From NCBI GenBank assembly GCA_015039315.1, contig WIDE01000017.1, positions 338,181-402,180 on the forward strand: a stretch of DNA of 64,000 nt, written 5' to 3'. Below, piece by piece: positions 1-12,976 of the stretch. The position numbers and the translations under genes were made by a program. Position 1 is the first letter of the stretch; each line of letters begins with the position of its first letter. The DNA comes from Clavulina sp. PMI_390. Lineage: Eukaryota > Basidiomycota > Agaricomycetes > Cantharellales > Hydnaceae. The notes under the pieces were generated by a model that did not search any database, was not told where the DNA came from, and saw only the letters and a list, made by a program, of their open reading frames with translations.

Positions 1-17
1 TTTTCGAGCGCCAGTTG

Positions 18-457
18 TTATTTAAGGGCGTTGACATTGTTGGAAAGCCATCTGATGACATTGACGAGCACTTGTCCTGCTGCCTGAGTCAGCTCGTTCC
101 CACGAATTTCGAAGCCCTTTCGCCATTCATACTCTAGATCGCGGCATTACACATTTCTTGTCTTAATACATGATCTTTATTCCCCACAGTTGAAATCTCT
201 AGGATCTCGATCGGAAACCGAAGGGCCAAGCCGCGGAGGCTAACAAACTGACCAAGTCCGCGAACATGCTGCAACTCGAGCGAAGTGAGGCCAACACACT
301 TTCTCATCTCGTTCACAAGCTCGGATGCTGAGTAGTTAATCAGCACTCGCTGGTCAACATTTCTTCCAAGCCGTTTCGCTCGCAGTTTCACCAAGCTTTG
401 GGGAACAAACGATACATTGCACAGTACACGTAGTATCTCATGGGTATAGAACGTCAT
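18..457 (-). CDS. Small hypothetical protein (2 exons, 127 aa)
   Basis: I do not recognise this protein. It reads from ATG at 457-455, through an exon to 188, a GT-AG intron 187-132, and a second exon 131-18 ending in TAA. Exon lengths of 270 and 114 nt give an open 127-residue protein. It is fairly leucine/valine rich with basic stretches near the start (KLRAKRLGR) and an amphipathic end containing GQVLVNVIRWLSNN. No signal peptide or clear membrane segment is visible. It lies 57 bp downstream of the condensin gene on the same strand, so it could alternatively be part of that transcript's 3' end. The matching splice phase and the open frame on both sides of the intron are the main support for a real gene. 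Confidence 0.4.
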
Positions 458-514
458 ATAAATTCATTAGATACCAACAACAATAGCGCTTCACAGCTTG
501 CCGCAATGGATTGA

Positions 515-3500
515 TCACGAGTCGTCGTCCTCCTCGGAATCCTCTGTTTCCGTAGCCTCGCTCGCCTCCTCGATCTTAGGCGCTGATGACTTGTTGGATT
601 TCCGCCCGGAAGTTGAGGTCTGCGTCTGCCGACTAGGGGTGGAGCGCTTTGACCGCGGAGCCGGCTCTCCCTCTTCTTCTTCGTCTTCCTCATCTTCCTC
701 GTCCTCCGGAGGAGGTGCAACCTTCTTGGAGCGAGGTTTGGCCGCAGGCGCAGCACGCCGCGATTGCTTGGCAGGAGGTTCCCTCTTCGATTTCGACCGC
801 GCTTTAGGGGCGGGCTGCTCGTCTTCCTCGGGCTCCTCTTCGTCTTCCTCGTCGATTGTTTCCTCGACTGGTGCTTTGGCCTTGGGTTTCCCTCGACCCT
901 TCTGAGAAGCTGGCGCCGCGCTCTGTGACCTTGATCTAAACAAGAATCAATGCGGAGATTAAATGGGATAAGATTTAACGGTCAAGCGCATGAATCCTCT
1001 CTTACCTCGCGCTGGTCTTGCTATTTGATCGCCGCGGTTGATCAAGGGGTATCTCCTCTTCTGCATCAGACTCCACAGTATCGATAAACTCGAAGAGCTC
1101 TTTCATCTGTTGCAGTTCACGGAACTCTTCCTCATTGAATGCTTCTAGTTGAGGAGCAAACTTCTTGGCAATCGAAGTCTCGAATCTTGACAGAGCATTT
1201 TTAGCTACTGTATCACGGAGAGGTCGTCGCTATTTGAGGAGCGTCAAATGAAACCAACAATGTTGAGTAACTCATAACGTTGAACGTACCCGACGAAGAT
1301 ATGAGATTAGGAGCATCAGGGTGCGAAGCTTGTCGTCGTCGATTTCTTCAGGAATATATAGCTTGCTTAGCAGCTGGACATAGCTCTTTCGTCGTTCCTC
1401 TAATGACAAATTAGTGACCACAATCGTTGAATATATGAATACAATACTTGCTCAACATCTCAGCATCAAAGAGTGCGCGGACAATATCAATAGCTACATC
1501 GACGTGGATGGTGTCATCAGACTGATGATGATCAGATTTCCTATGATAATGATCTGTCAGCCGAGACGTTTGCATCCGAGAATCAGCTGGGAGCTTACAC
1601 AGCTTTGGATGGGTCGGTCCAGTCAACAAGCATTAGGCCGATCTGAGCTGGCGTCACCATCTCTTCATGCTCTTCAAGCTCGTCAAACAGATCATACATT
1701 GTTTCTGTGACGTTGAGGAATATCTAGGAAAGAAGCTCAATAACGTTATAGAAGGTGCATACAGTTTGCTTACCTTTTGCATCCGTCGTTGATTCGTTGG
1801 CGACGAGTAGCAGTAGACAGGGAAGAAGTAACTGAGACATTGGCGAAGAGCTTGGTTGTCCACAGTTCCGGGATCTAGGAATAAGGATACTAGGCGAGCC
1901 AGGACCTACGTAAGTTAGGTTAGATCTCTACTTACGCAAGTCGAAAATCTGGCTCTTACATTTTCGTCAGTGACGATTCCGGAGAGCATCAGCTTAGCCA
2001 TTCCTTCGCAGGCAACTGCATGGATTTCTGGTGGGTATTCATCTCTTAGAGCTCCCTCAAACGCATGGAGGATTTTGGCTTCCTATTCGGCGTATGGATT
2101 CAAGCAATTGTTAGTTATCCAGCATCTCAATTGTTAACCGTGCTGCGCACTCCATCTTTGGGGCCACCCTCTCGCTCCAAGCCACTGAAGTGGAAGACCA
2201 TCACTATGTCGAACAGTAGATGCAAAGCTCGAAGCTGGATTTCAGTCACGACCTTGGGTGTATTCGGTTTTGGCTCAGGTTGGGCTTGAGATAAGAAAAG
2301 TTGCGCGGATTTTTGTGCCATATTCTGGAGGACAACGTTAGCACGTAGCAGTTGGATTATTGTACAGTCCTGATACCTTAGAAATGAGGCACATTAGACC
2401 CAGCAGTGTTACACCCCGTTCACGCCAAACAGCATGCTTCTGGTAGATCGCGGGCAGCGCGAAGTCTGTCAATAATCCATCCAGAATCGAGTTATCTTCG
2501 AGTGTCTAGGCGAAACAGTGACTTGATGAGTTCGACAGGCTCTTGTCATGGGATTCCAGACTCACCCCGTTGACACGTTCCAGGGTCCCAATCGATAAGG
2601 TAAGGCACCGCAGATTCACTTCTTCCCATCGAGCGCGAGTCTCCGGATCCATTGACTCCATCAGCTGGTTGGACGCTGCTATGACCTTTTGAGGATCAAT
2701 GACGCCACGATTTGGGTTTTCCTCATCACCCATGGATTCATCATCATTTACACCCTATAGTGTGAGCGGTCAGGCCGAGTGTAATTGGCTTATAAAGTAG
2801 CAGCATCCTTACTGAGTCATCACTTGGCCGCACTGCATCTCGAAGTTCGTGGATGATTTCCACGATGAGCATGAAGAGCTCGCGCTCGTTCGCTGAGATC
2901 ACTCGCAGAACGTCTAAGCATCGAGTGACTAGATCTTCAGGCAGAAGCTCAGCTGACGCCATTTCACCTGTACGAGCGCGGCGTGGTGAGTGTGGAGACC
3001 GACAGCAGGACAATAGGGTACATACGGATCAGCGCGAACGTCTTTCTGCGGCCCGTTTCATCAGCGTAATCCAGGTTGACTGCGAGCCTGAGTAGCTCAG
3101 AAATTATGAAGATCTTGTCCCCAAGCTCCATTTCTGCATCCTCATCTTCCTCGTCATCCTGGCGCTCGGCCTGTGTAGTTACTAGTTGCATGAGGGCGTT
3201 GTACTCGTGTTGAATCCGGAAAGCGAAGGCGGTCACTACTGGAAGCGTTGCTTCTAGACGTGCGTCATCCTAAGATAGGCGGGATAAGCAATAGCGGACG
3301 ATCGTTTAGTTCTCGTACTAACTTTCTCAGCCTTGCAGTGATCCACGAATACTCGAGCGAGGAAAGCTCGTTCGGGGGTCAATTCTGCCCAGAACTTGTC
3401 ATCAAAATCCACCTCGTCGGTAAGGTCAGGCCGATTCTGAAAGACTGCGGATAGAGTGTCTTCAGCAACTTTGTTAGAAGCAGACACGTCGAGCAGTTTT

Positions 3501-4677
3501 AGGAACTGGATCGGATATTTTCAGCCCGGATATGGCAGGGGAATATTTCTAGAGAGACTTACCCCTTCGATCCCGCCCACTTTGTCAACCCAAGTTCCAA
3601 TAAGCTGAGCAGCAGTAACTCGGACTGTAGGCTCACGATCTCCGAGGCCGACATTGCATATCTCCTCGCGTTGCGCGATAGTCAAAACAGAGGGGGATGG
3701 CAAACCGGCGAGTACCCGATGAAACACGACCCTGCGAATACTTTTCTCCTGGTCACGCATTCGTGTCAGAATCACTGGCAATGTGTCTGGTGAAACTGGG
3801 AGATTCGTCAAGACGCCGTGTCGAACCTCACTACGGTAGTATAGAAAGTTAATCCGACGCTCGGCGAAATGGTATGGTCAACGTACGGTGAGGGGTCGAA
3901 TTGAAGGACCTCAGTAAGGACATCAAGGAGATTCTCCTCGTCTTCTTCTTCTGATCCCTCTTCACTTCGCTGAAGTCGGGCAAGGGCAATGGCTGCTTGG
4001 AAGCGTACATGAGATTCTTTGTCTCTTACCCGCTCGAGGAGAGATGCTCGGAGGTGGCTGTATAAATCCTCACTGTGCAGGCAAGGTGAGTGCGCTTGAG
4101 AGAGCGAGAGAGAGGGAGAGAAGTCAAAGTTCCACGTACTCGAGTTCGCCGATAGCGAATATAAGGTCTGCAACGACTTGGACGACGCGTGATCGAACGA
4201 CCTTATCCTTGGCATTGAACCCTTTGAGGAGATGCTTGAGGAGCGAGGCTACAAGACGAGACGCTGGGGACTCCTCCTCATCGTCATCACCAGCCTCCGC
4301 TTTCTCTTGGGCGGCTATGACATGGGGGAATCAGAGAAACATGCAGGACGCTTGGATAAAACTGCTTGCATACCTTTCTGCGCAATATGTTCGATGAATG
4401 CTCGAACAAACTTGACAATACGATCGGCGTTTGCGATGCCTTTTTTAATCGGCAAGATGCGGTCGACCATATCAATAAACTTGTCATTGAAGGCCTTCTC
4501 CCCTGTGAGGCGAATGCCTCGAGGCGGAATCTCCTCCCAAACATCCGATGTTTGTGCATGAATCTTGGCGAGAGCAACGACATTCTTGCGGTGGTTGGCG
4601 AGACTGTTCTGACACTGCATGAAGATGGGTGGAATCGCGTCCACGAGGGAGCTGAGACGCGGTACTGACACCGGCAT
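515..4677 (-). CDS. YCG1: Condensin complex subunit 3 (CAP-G/Ycg1)
   Basis: HEAT-repeat, non-SMC subunit of condensin, which compacts mitotic chromosomes with the SMC2/SMC4 ATPases and the kleisin. The N-terminal part (ATG at 4677, MPVSVPRLSS) has the family pattern of a short helical start followed by a FVRAFIEHIAQKG repeat. Downstream HEAT repeats follow, such as RDKESHVRFQAAIALARLQR and REPTVRVTAAQLIGTWVDKV. Acidic loops (SEEEDEENLLD) interrupt the repeats. The last exon (about 943-515) encodes a disordered tail of alternating basic and acidic runs (EEDEEEPEEDE, KARSKSKRE, EEDEEDEEEEGE) ending EDSEEDDDS. This kind of charged tail is common in fungal and animal CAP-G. The gene is cut by many short introns. 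An upstream in-frame Met at 4758 exists, but the shorter start matches the usual family N terminus. It is divergent from the RMD1-like gene, with about 100 bp between the starts. Confidence 0.9.
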
Positions 4678-4781
4678 CGCGTCGGCGGTTGGGTTTCGAT
4701 TAGTGTGGGTCGGCGCGTCGACACAACGTTTGCAAACAAACACGCCACAACAAATCACGCGTGGTATATCCAGGGCAGATC

Positions 4782-7089
4782 ATGGCCTCGCGCTCTCCCA
4801 TCTCTCGCCGCGGCCCACTGCAATCTATCCCTGAACTCTCTGCCCCATTTCCACCCAAGCTTGCTCGTCGAGGATCTATTTCGAAAGGGTTGAAGGTTCC
4901 ACTCGGGCCGAAAACCAAGGTGAGCCTCAAACTCCATGTAGTCTGCGGCGCAATAGACTGACTGAAACAACTATTCAAATGCTTAGAGAACATCCAAGGT
5001 CTCTCAGAAGCTCGTAGTACTACCCAGTGAGCCCCAGACTCGGCCTCTCACCGATGAGGCATCTGCTCCACAACATCATCGGAGCGAGGGGGAGCGCATG
5101 AGCAAGGAAGAACGAGAGCGGGACGGTTATAATCGCATGACCGCATATTCTGTCGCTCTAGGATATAAAGCCAAGGCTCTAGCACCATTTCTAAAACGAG
5201 AGCATGGCGTGAGTCCCAGAATATTCGATGAAGCAATATATGCTGTGAGCATCACTATCAGGTTCCAGTTGCGATTGGCTTGCACTAACATGTATTCTTT
5301 CAGTCGTATCATCTACCTCTGTTGTCGGGTTATACCCCGAACGTTAATGTTCGTTCTTCAGTAGCCCCCAAGCCCGCTGGTGCGTTGCAAGCTAGAGAAT
5401 CTCATCATTCGTCGCTCATCTTCTTCGATGCCGGGTTCAACTACTCGAACAGGAAAGACCAAGTTGGTATCTGCTCTTAGCGAAGCTGAGGAAGAAGACT
5501 GGGAGGGTGGCTATTTTGCTCCAAGTCGAAGCCGGAAGGAAAGCTTTGCCACCCCAGACGGCTACATTTCGGCTTCTCCTCCGACGCAACGGACATTCGG
5601 GGGTTTCCTCTCTGAGACAGAGCCTGAGATTGAGAGCGCGTTGGAGTCTGAGACCTCGCCTCGGGTTGTCCACAAGCCATTGTCTGACACCGAAGACGCT
5701 GAGATAGAGACTGCCACCTATCGCCCCCCTCCTTCTAATGGGAAAGGAAAGTTACGGAGCCCAGAGCCGCAGCGCGAGGAGGCTAAGATTGCAGAGTTGG
5801 TCGTATTCGACTATGGCGTCGCGGTGTTCACGGGGTTCGAAGAGTCTGACGAAAGACTAATATTGGAAGATCTGCATGCTGTGAGGCCCTTTACAAATAT
5901 CTCGCCTATCTCCGTGAACTCACTATCGATCTTCCCAGGCGGGCCTTTGTGAGAGCCCATACACGGAAGATAACTGGGAGATCGAGCAATGCCACTACGT
6001 TGTAAGAATCAAGCATCTTCTGTTCTTTTGCCTGTGCTCATTCCTCTTGTTCGACTGCAGTACGATCCCTCCGTATCTTCCCCTCGCATCTACAACGACT
6101 TTTTTAGTAAGTCAGAAGTTGCACCGCTGACCCGTACCCCATTCTCATGCTTCTTCAGCATTCAAGCAGCAATCACACCTCCTCACTCTATCGATATCAC
6201 ATGCCCTCGCCCAGTCAACCCTACTCGCACACTACGAGTCCACAGCTCAAGTTGTGCTCAACTCGCCACAGACCACAGCTATCCCAAGGCAGATGGCGAC
6301 CTCTGGCTCACTCAAGCTCCGCCGCACCGAGGCCTTGCGTTTGACTGGAAGACTCTTCAAGCTCAGGAGAGACGTCAACCTTGTGTCTAATGTGCTAGAT
6401 ATACCTGAGCTGTTCTGGAGTGAGGCGAGCTTGAAAGGGCTGTACGATGCGTGCCGCGAATATTTTGAAATCGATCAGCGGGCGCAGGTCCTGAATGAAA
6501 AGCTTTCCGTTGCTTCGGACTTGGTAGGTCGTACCCCTCGCCGCATATCACTCATTTCCTGTGAACATCTTTGTTTATGCACCTTTTCACATCGGCTAGC
6601 TGGATCTGATTCACGACCATCTGAACACGGGGGCCATGGATAAGATCACTTGGATTGTCATTTGGTACGTAATTACCGCCCCCAGGAGGCGTTCAGTTCC
6701 TGCTTAGTCCGAACAGATCTTCCGGAAATCTGTCTAACTGATGGCCCGCTTCTTTCTTATCACTAGGTTGATTGTCGTAGCAATTCTCGTGGAGTTGGTG
6801 AGGGCTATCACTTCATAATCTCTTACCTTCTCTTCGGGCCCATCGGTTCTCGCGGATTGGAAGTCACTGACCATGACCCTTGACATTCTGTTGATCTTTT
6901 CAGGGTGAGGTTCTTGCTCGTTTAGTGGTACACGCCGCGACTGGCTCGGCATCGTCGTATACTTCTTCAGTGGCTATCGCAAAGCTCGAGCAGAAGTGTA
7001 TGGCGCTTACACAGAACCCGAGGGCATCGTTGGCATTCCAGAGCCTCTACAATCACTTCCAGAGCGGTCCGCCGACGCCTTCCGCGTAA
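4782..7089 (+). CDS. RMD1: RMD1/DUF155 (YagE) family protein with C-terminal membrane segment
   Basis: Member of the RMD1/RMD8/RMND1 family (DUF155). In yeast it is linked to sporulation and nuclear division, and in animals to mitochondrial translation. Exons read in order MASRSPISRRGPL, then the conserved block RMTAYSVALGYKAKALAPFL and FDEAIYASYHLPLL. A Ser/Glu-rich variable insert follows, then the family core VVFDYGVAVFTGFEESDE, YDPSVSSPRIYNDFF, SISHALAQSTLLAHYES, LFKLRRDVNLVSNVLDIPE and DQRAQVLNEKLSVASDL. It ends with one hydrophobic helix (WIVIWLIVVAILVE) and a short tail stopping at TAA 7087-7089. Roughly nine or ten exons are needed, and each junction I checked keeps the frame. The start ATG 4782 is the first in frame. 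No mitochondrial presequence is evident, so it resembles the RMD1/sif2 type more than RMND1. Confidence 0.9.
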
Positions 7090-10000
7090 TCTTTCTCCTC
7101 GAAGCGTAATGTAAGCTTCTGATCGATAGATTGTGGATTACAAATGGCCAGATGGGTCGTTGACAGCACTGCTGATGGTGCAAATAGTTGCCACCTTTCA
7201 GGTGGCATTTTAGAACGATGGACCCTAGCGTTCGTTCGATGTGACATCCAGAGCCTTTGACAAACTCGGTTCGCGTTTTGGACCCGTGATTTAGCCTAAT
7301 GGTTTGCTTTTCGTACCTCGCCAGATGCGTTTCTGACATCCCCGCATGGCGAGGAGGGAGGATCAGAGCACTTACTACGTTTGTGATCATCTAGCAATCA
7401 ATTCGGCCGTTCATCCCCATGCCACGAGTTCTTGCGGCGACCTGTCAAGCATGATTTGCCCGAAGCAAGCGTATGAGTTGTGAGACGTTCACAAGCCCTG
7501 TTGTTCCGGACGCTTCTCTCCTCGGTTAGTATGAAGTTCTGCGCGCGCCTAGCTCTCTGTCACATTAAGACCTCAGGAGATCTGCACCCTGAGGACACGT
7601 CATCTATCGAGCCATCGGAGCTCACTCATGAAGCGCTGCCTTGCCACGTCAGGCTCACTCCTCGGAAGTTCATGACCACCAGGCTTATAAGCTCTTCTTT
7701 CTCATCCACGATTGGAGATGTGTATTAGTAAGATGTAAGCTTTTAGGGAGCTTGCTTTTCAGACGCCATGATGGTGACATGATTCGCATAGGACGAATGT
7801 GGAAAGTGGAGCACAACCTCAGTACTCACGACCTTGTGCCCGGATACCAATATGCTGCGGACTTGGCAGAAATTGCACAGATCCCTCGTCTATAGCTTAC
7901 TGTGTCTATTTTGTGCGAGTGATTTCCCTAGAATGTTGATATCGGCCGAATTGCGAGCAATGAAGCTTGGTGCACATAGAAGCCACCCAAAAAGTCTCGG
8001 CTCTCGTTTTTTTGCTCGTGCTTTTGCTTGGGTTTAATTGCATATATGTATCACAACATACCCGCGCACTTATCGTCATGCGCTCTCGACAACTTGGGCT
8101 CCACGCGAAAATAATAAGCTCTGCAATTCCGTCATGCACACATACACACACTCGAGCTTACACATGATACTCATCTACATGGTCTTCGGGAGCACACTTC
8201 TTCTGCGGTTCCAGGGTCCTATGCGGATTCCTGCTTGGCACTTCCGCCACCACACACAGTGAGATGAGCGCGTGAGTATAATTGCGGATATTATTAGCCA
8301 TCATTCCCAATGATTCTCCACGTTTTGGAGCTGTTGATGAATCATGTCGGAGTTTACTACCCATTTGGCAGGCAGGAAATGCTCGTTCCCTGCACCTGGG
8401 AGGCCGGGTGGGTGTAAGAAGTGAGACGTCGGGCCGCTCATCCCGCTCTCGCGCGACCGCCCGCTTCGTGTCACACCGCCAGCGCTATCTATTTATCTAT
8501 TCAGTATTACCACAGAGCCGGCGCCATACTACTATTTCCATTGCTGCTGCGAGTTCTCAATCAAGGCATTTGTATCACGGAGTGTGTCGTATGGGGTGGA
8601 GGCCGCTTTCTCGGGTTCTACCCGCACCAGCGCTCGGGATCGATCGATCGGAGCACTAGACTACAGCGCGGGATGCGGATCGTCCGAAAAAAGCTTCAAG
8701 TATTAGCATGCGAATGAACAGGCCTTGGCTTTGCAATTCATGGAAAAAGAATGAAGCCTCTAAGAAACACGATTGCGCAGCATCTATCCGCTGAGAGCAA
8801 GTCCTAATGAACCTGAATCTCCTAAATCTGCAATTGAGGCTTCGGGTCGTCGCTATATCGAAAGCATCTGTTCGATAAACTGGGAAGGCACAGGTACGAC
8901 GTACCTTGCCGCGCAGGTATTCGTATAGACCAATGAGGAGATCCTGACGTTGGTGAGCCCTGCAGATTGACCAGTCGGCTCATGCTTTGCGGCATGTTCG
9001 CGCAAGAAGCTAATCAGGATTATTGGACTCAGGAAGAACCTCCTACTTTCGATCAAATGATCTGGCTCATCAGTCTTCTTAAGCCAAGGAGGATCACCTG
9101 CGCGGTCGGTGGGTCATCTAGCACCTTTCTTCTAGCCGTTGATCGCAATAAGGGCGCAGGGCGGGAAATTTCCCTTAACGAGGATCTAGACGGTTCGGAA
9201 ATAATATTATCGGCGGAGACGAGTTCAGGAACAAACTCCTGCCTGAAATAGGCAAGTGGCTCTAGCCCCCTCGGAGCCAATATTTGGAGTTGATATGACG
9301 ACTCGGATGCAGTTTTATCACTAGGAGTCAGGCGGTACGAGGCAAAGACTGGTGAGGCGACGCTGAAAACGAGGGGACTCAATTTTTCCGAAGCGACTAT
9401 GGGTTACAGCTGTGATGGGAGCTTCTGTCTTGGTGAGGCGTAAATATCGATGCCCCACAGAGCCAAGGCAACTCAAGTTGAGAACGCTGCGACATCGCGG
9501 CTGTGTCAATGTATTCCCCCAGGTAACTTGCAGATGGGCTGGGTGATTTTGGCGAACAAGATGGCCGGCTAAGCGATTGGCAACAAGGGGGAAAGGTTGA
9601 GAGTTTGTTGCGATATCGATACGGCCGCTATACGATGGGGAGAGCGTGCGCGTATCTAGATCTGTGAAGGATCTGAATCTGGCTAGTATCGAGAAGGGGC
9701 TCGTACAGCTTCTGAAGCTAAAAGGGTTTGACGAGGAATGCCCGATTGGGAAGGAAGCCTGGCAGCTCGCTGTGAGCGAGGCTTCGATGTGACAAGCATG
9801 TAATCTGACTCATTGGCGTTCCATCTAGCGACGGCCACGCTCCCAATGAAGCCAAGCTCACCGCTCACGGCATATTAGAAAGCAAGAACAAATGGTACTC
9901 TTTTTTCCCTTCCATCTCAAATATTCCTCTGAGTACTTTCCTAAAGAGTCTAGACTAAGGGAGCGTATAATCCCGGGGTCCGGGATATTGGCCTCACAAT

Positions 10001-10250
10001 TCAATCCCGTCACCCTCTTTCTACCTACCTCTGCGCATATAAACAGGCCTCCATCCCGACTTGACTCCCTTCTGACTATAATACCCCCTCCCCCTTTCCA
10101 CCATCATCTACTGGTTGCATCTTCCCTCCATCTTCCTGCTCTACCTGGTTCTACTTGGCACCTCGTGTGCTCAACTCCTTCGAACAACGTCATCGTCCCT
10201 AAGCTGCTGCTGCGCATCGTCGTACCACCTTTTCACCCCTCTTACTCGTG
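7090..10250. other. Gene-poor interval, 3.2 kb
   Basis: I find no recognisable gene on either strand. Open frames are short (all under about 130 codons), lack family motifs and do not join into a consistent spliced model. The longest plausible stretches are 8967-9251 (+) and 9053-9382 (-), which overlap antisense. The first part holds the 3' end of the RMD1-like gene, and the last 200-300 bp, rich in C/T, look like the 5' leader of the gene starting at 10251. Degenerate mobile-element remains are possible but not demonstrable by eye. Confidence 0.5.
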
Positions 10251-12161
10251 ATGGCGTCCCAGCGCATGATCGATTTTCTCCTCGCTCTGCCCCTCTGTAT
10301 GTCTCTCTCCAGCGTAGTTATTCAAAAAGCTCATTCGACTTACTCCCCGTCTCTCAGCCGTCTACAATTTCAATGAGCAGATCTACGATCGCCGCCTTCT
10401 TTACAACGAACTCGCTCCCAACCTCCCCATCGATAAGTACGCTGTCGAAGACTCCAAGTACAGTGTCGTATGTGCTTTCAGCCCAGAGCGCGGCATGCCC
10501 GCCTATCTCGTATCCTTCTGCTGCCCTGCCCTCGAAACCTACGGCTATGGCGCTGAGATATTCACCGTCCAGATCCGAAAAGGTCAGTCCCCAGCCCTTT
10601 CTTGAGTCGCGCCGCAAGCTAATTGAGCCAATGATATCCCACATTCCGTCAGATTATTGGGGACGATTCCCTCCCGTCGATTGGTTCTCGCTCGGTGCGC
10701 CACTCAATGTCCTCCATTGTCTCATGCAAGTTACTGATGTCCTGTTGCCTTCTGCTCTCTGGCTCCATCTCTCTGGCATGCGCGCGCGCATGCAGTCGTC
10801 GACGCCGCTCAGCGAAGAAAATCTTTCGAGTACCCGTAGGGTAACTAGCACCCCCATATCATCCATTCCTCGCGCTCTCCCTTCACCACCATATCCAGCC
10901 TCGCAAGGAGACTTGCCATTCAACTTCATTTCCTTGCGGATCCCCAACGCATTACCGAGACGGCGGCCTTGACATCTTGACATTTCATGCCCCTCCACTC
11001 GGCCGCCTGGTCTCGGTCTTCCTCCCCTCCCCTCACGAAGCAAGCAGGGAAACATCGGAAACTAGCAAATCCACCCCACGATAGCACTAGACTCTGGTGG
11101 AGTGAGCTACCCACAGCCGCCGGGTCGCTGCCCCTGACTCACGGCAGGGTCAGGCTTGATAGACGCGTAACAAGCCCTTGATGTGACGTACAGGCACCCT
11201 CGCGGTGCCGTGAGCTCGCCGAGCAGCGCGTATCATGAGCCTGCAGGTCCAGGCTTTGCGGGCCGAATCAACAATTTTATCCTTGCCCGCCATGTCGTGT
11301 GGCGCGGAAAGGTCAGCTTCTCTATTCTTTTGACGTCATCTTGGCTCTAGGCTTATTGTTGCTGCTGTCTTCCTCGCCTTCTTTGCCGTCACCAACTGGA
11401 TGCGTAATTTAGGCTCTACAAGCTCACATGCCATTCTCAGTCTCTCGTATTCGAACAAGCTGCGGGTGTCTAGACTCTCTTCGCTCCGAGAGTATGGGAA
11501 GGGGATACTTCGGCTCGCCCCGGGATGAGTCGTAATCAACTTTGACGGCGCTGCCGAGACAAGAAGGTCGAAGGCAGGGGCCGCCGGATTACTCTCTCTA
11601 CCCCGCCTCCGTGTCTCCCTCGGTCTCGATACTATTGGCTCCTGGTCGAGTCACGAGTGGTATCAAGCCTAAGACCAACTGACGCGCGAGCGGACAGGGT
11701 ATCCGTGAGTCCCCGAATCTTCTGACGCCGGATAGCGCTATCGCTCCAATCATACTCCACTTCCTATCTGGGCATTACTGCGTTGATCTTCAAGTTCTTG
11801 GGCTCCCGGAGAAATACCCAGACACGCTTGAAACAACTGGTGGGGATTCCCTTTGGCTATGATGGGATAAGGCGATCGGCGATCGGCCCTTACTTATCCG
11901 GCGGCTCCACCCTCCACTATCTTCCCACTGGGCATCATTATCTGCCTGTCCGCCACCACTTCCATTTCTATTTTCAGTGTTCTCTCCATTTCCGACTCCC
12001 ACCACCATACCGAGCATGCACCCACAGCTCGTGTGAACAGCGATGATGAACATGCTGCGCCACTTGCTAAGCACTCCACTTTGCTGGCGGAGCTGAGAGT
12101 CCTGGCATTTCCTGCCCGAAAGTCTAGGCCTGTGGAGCGCTGTGGGGCGTGCGGATATTAG
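10251..12161 (+). CDS. Uncertain multi-exon membrane protein
   Basis: Product not recognised and exon structure only partly resolved. ATG 10251 starts an exon to 10296 (MASQRMIDFLLALPL). Exon 2 (10358-10582) reads YNFNEQIYDRRLLYNELAP and later VVCAFSPERGMPAYLVSF. Exon 3 begins at 10653 (DYWGRFPPVDWFSLGAPL). Further open blocks look like coding exons. Around 11181-11303 there is GFAGRINNFILARHVVWRGK. After a clear intron comes a hydrophobic helix (LIVAAVFLAFFAVTNWM). A terminal block ending at TAG 12161 has another helix (IFPLGIIICLSATTSISIF) and a His/Asp-rich tail. Intermediate junctions contain stops in every simple reading, so either there are many introns or the locus is decaying. A fungal integral membrane protein is the best description. 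Confidence 0.35.
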
Positions 12162-12976
12162 AGCTTGGAGCTTGTCTGTCCCCGGTTCCTCTCGCGCTAT
12201 TCATGAATTGGTGCGCGCTGTGGAGTACACCGGAGATACTCACTGGGGATGACGGAGCTAGGCTGATTGCGGTTCGCAAATACGGTGTCTTATCTCCCAG
12301 CCTCGTTTTCGTGTCTTTTTCCTTGCTGCTTCAACTCCTCTCCAATGCGTCATACCCAATTTCCAGCTCCATATTCCCATACTCCCTCATCCGAACTGCC
12401 CCCCCCTCTCGTGCGATTTTTGGCTTCTAATTTCTTCCATGGTTGCTTGCGCTTCGTTCTTCATTCGTCTTGCCTGTTTATCCAAATTACTCAAACTTAT
12501 CTTCATCTTATGTCTGCACCACTCTGATCGTTGCTGCATTCTCATTCGTCGTCAACTGCTCCCATTGCTCCTTCGTTGCCCATATCTAGCTCCGCATGCC
12601 ACGCCAACTGTACTGTATCAACACCGCGATCGTCTATACCCCTTTGAACTTGCCTTTCCTCGCTCGCTTTCATTTTTCATTTTTTCTATCCTATCAACTG
12701 TTATACTTGATCTAGTCCAGTCAGCAGTGCTGACTGAAGGGGCGTTGTTATGCGCTGCCAATCCAATCTAATATGACCTGTTCCCCGCATTAGAACACTC
12801 ATCCTCTCTAGTGCAAACTGCGATTGCGTTGAGATACATCAGATTAAGGGGGCAAAAATGCCTTCATGATGTAGGACATCTGGCTATTTGCCAGGAGTAG
12901 CATCGAGGCCGCTATTCTGGCTTCCAAGACTCATGTCAGCCGACTCGTCGGTTATGAGCTCGAAGCTGAGCTCAGG
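12162..12976. other. Intergenic, convergent 3' ends
   Basis: About 0.8 kb between two convergent genes. It is pyrimidine-rich on the plus strand with no convincing coding frame, and probably holds the two 3' untranslated regions. Confidence 0.5.

Noticed and set aside
498..905. 135-codon Ser-rich plus-strand frame
   Set aside because: It is the antisense of the acidic/basic condensin tail.
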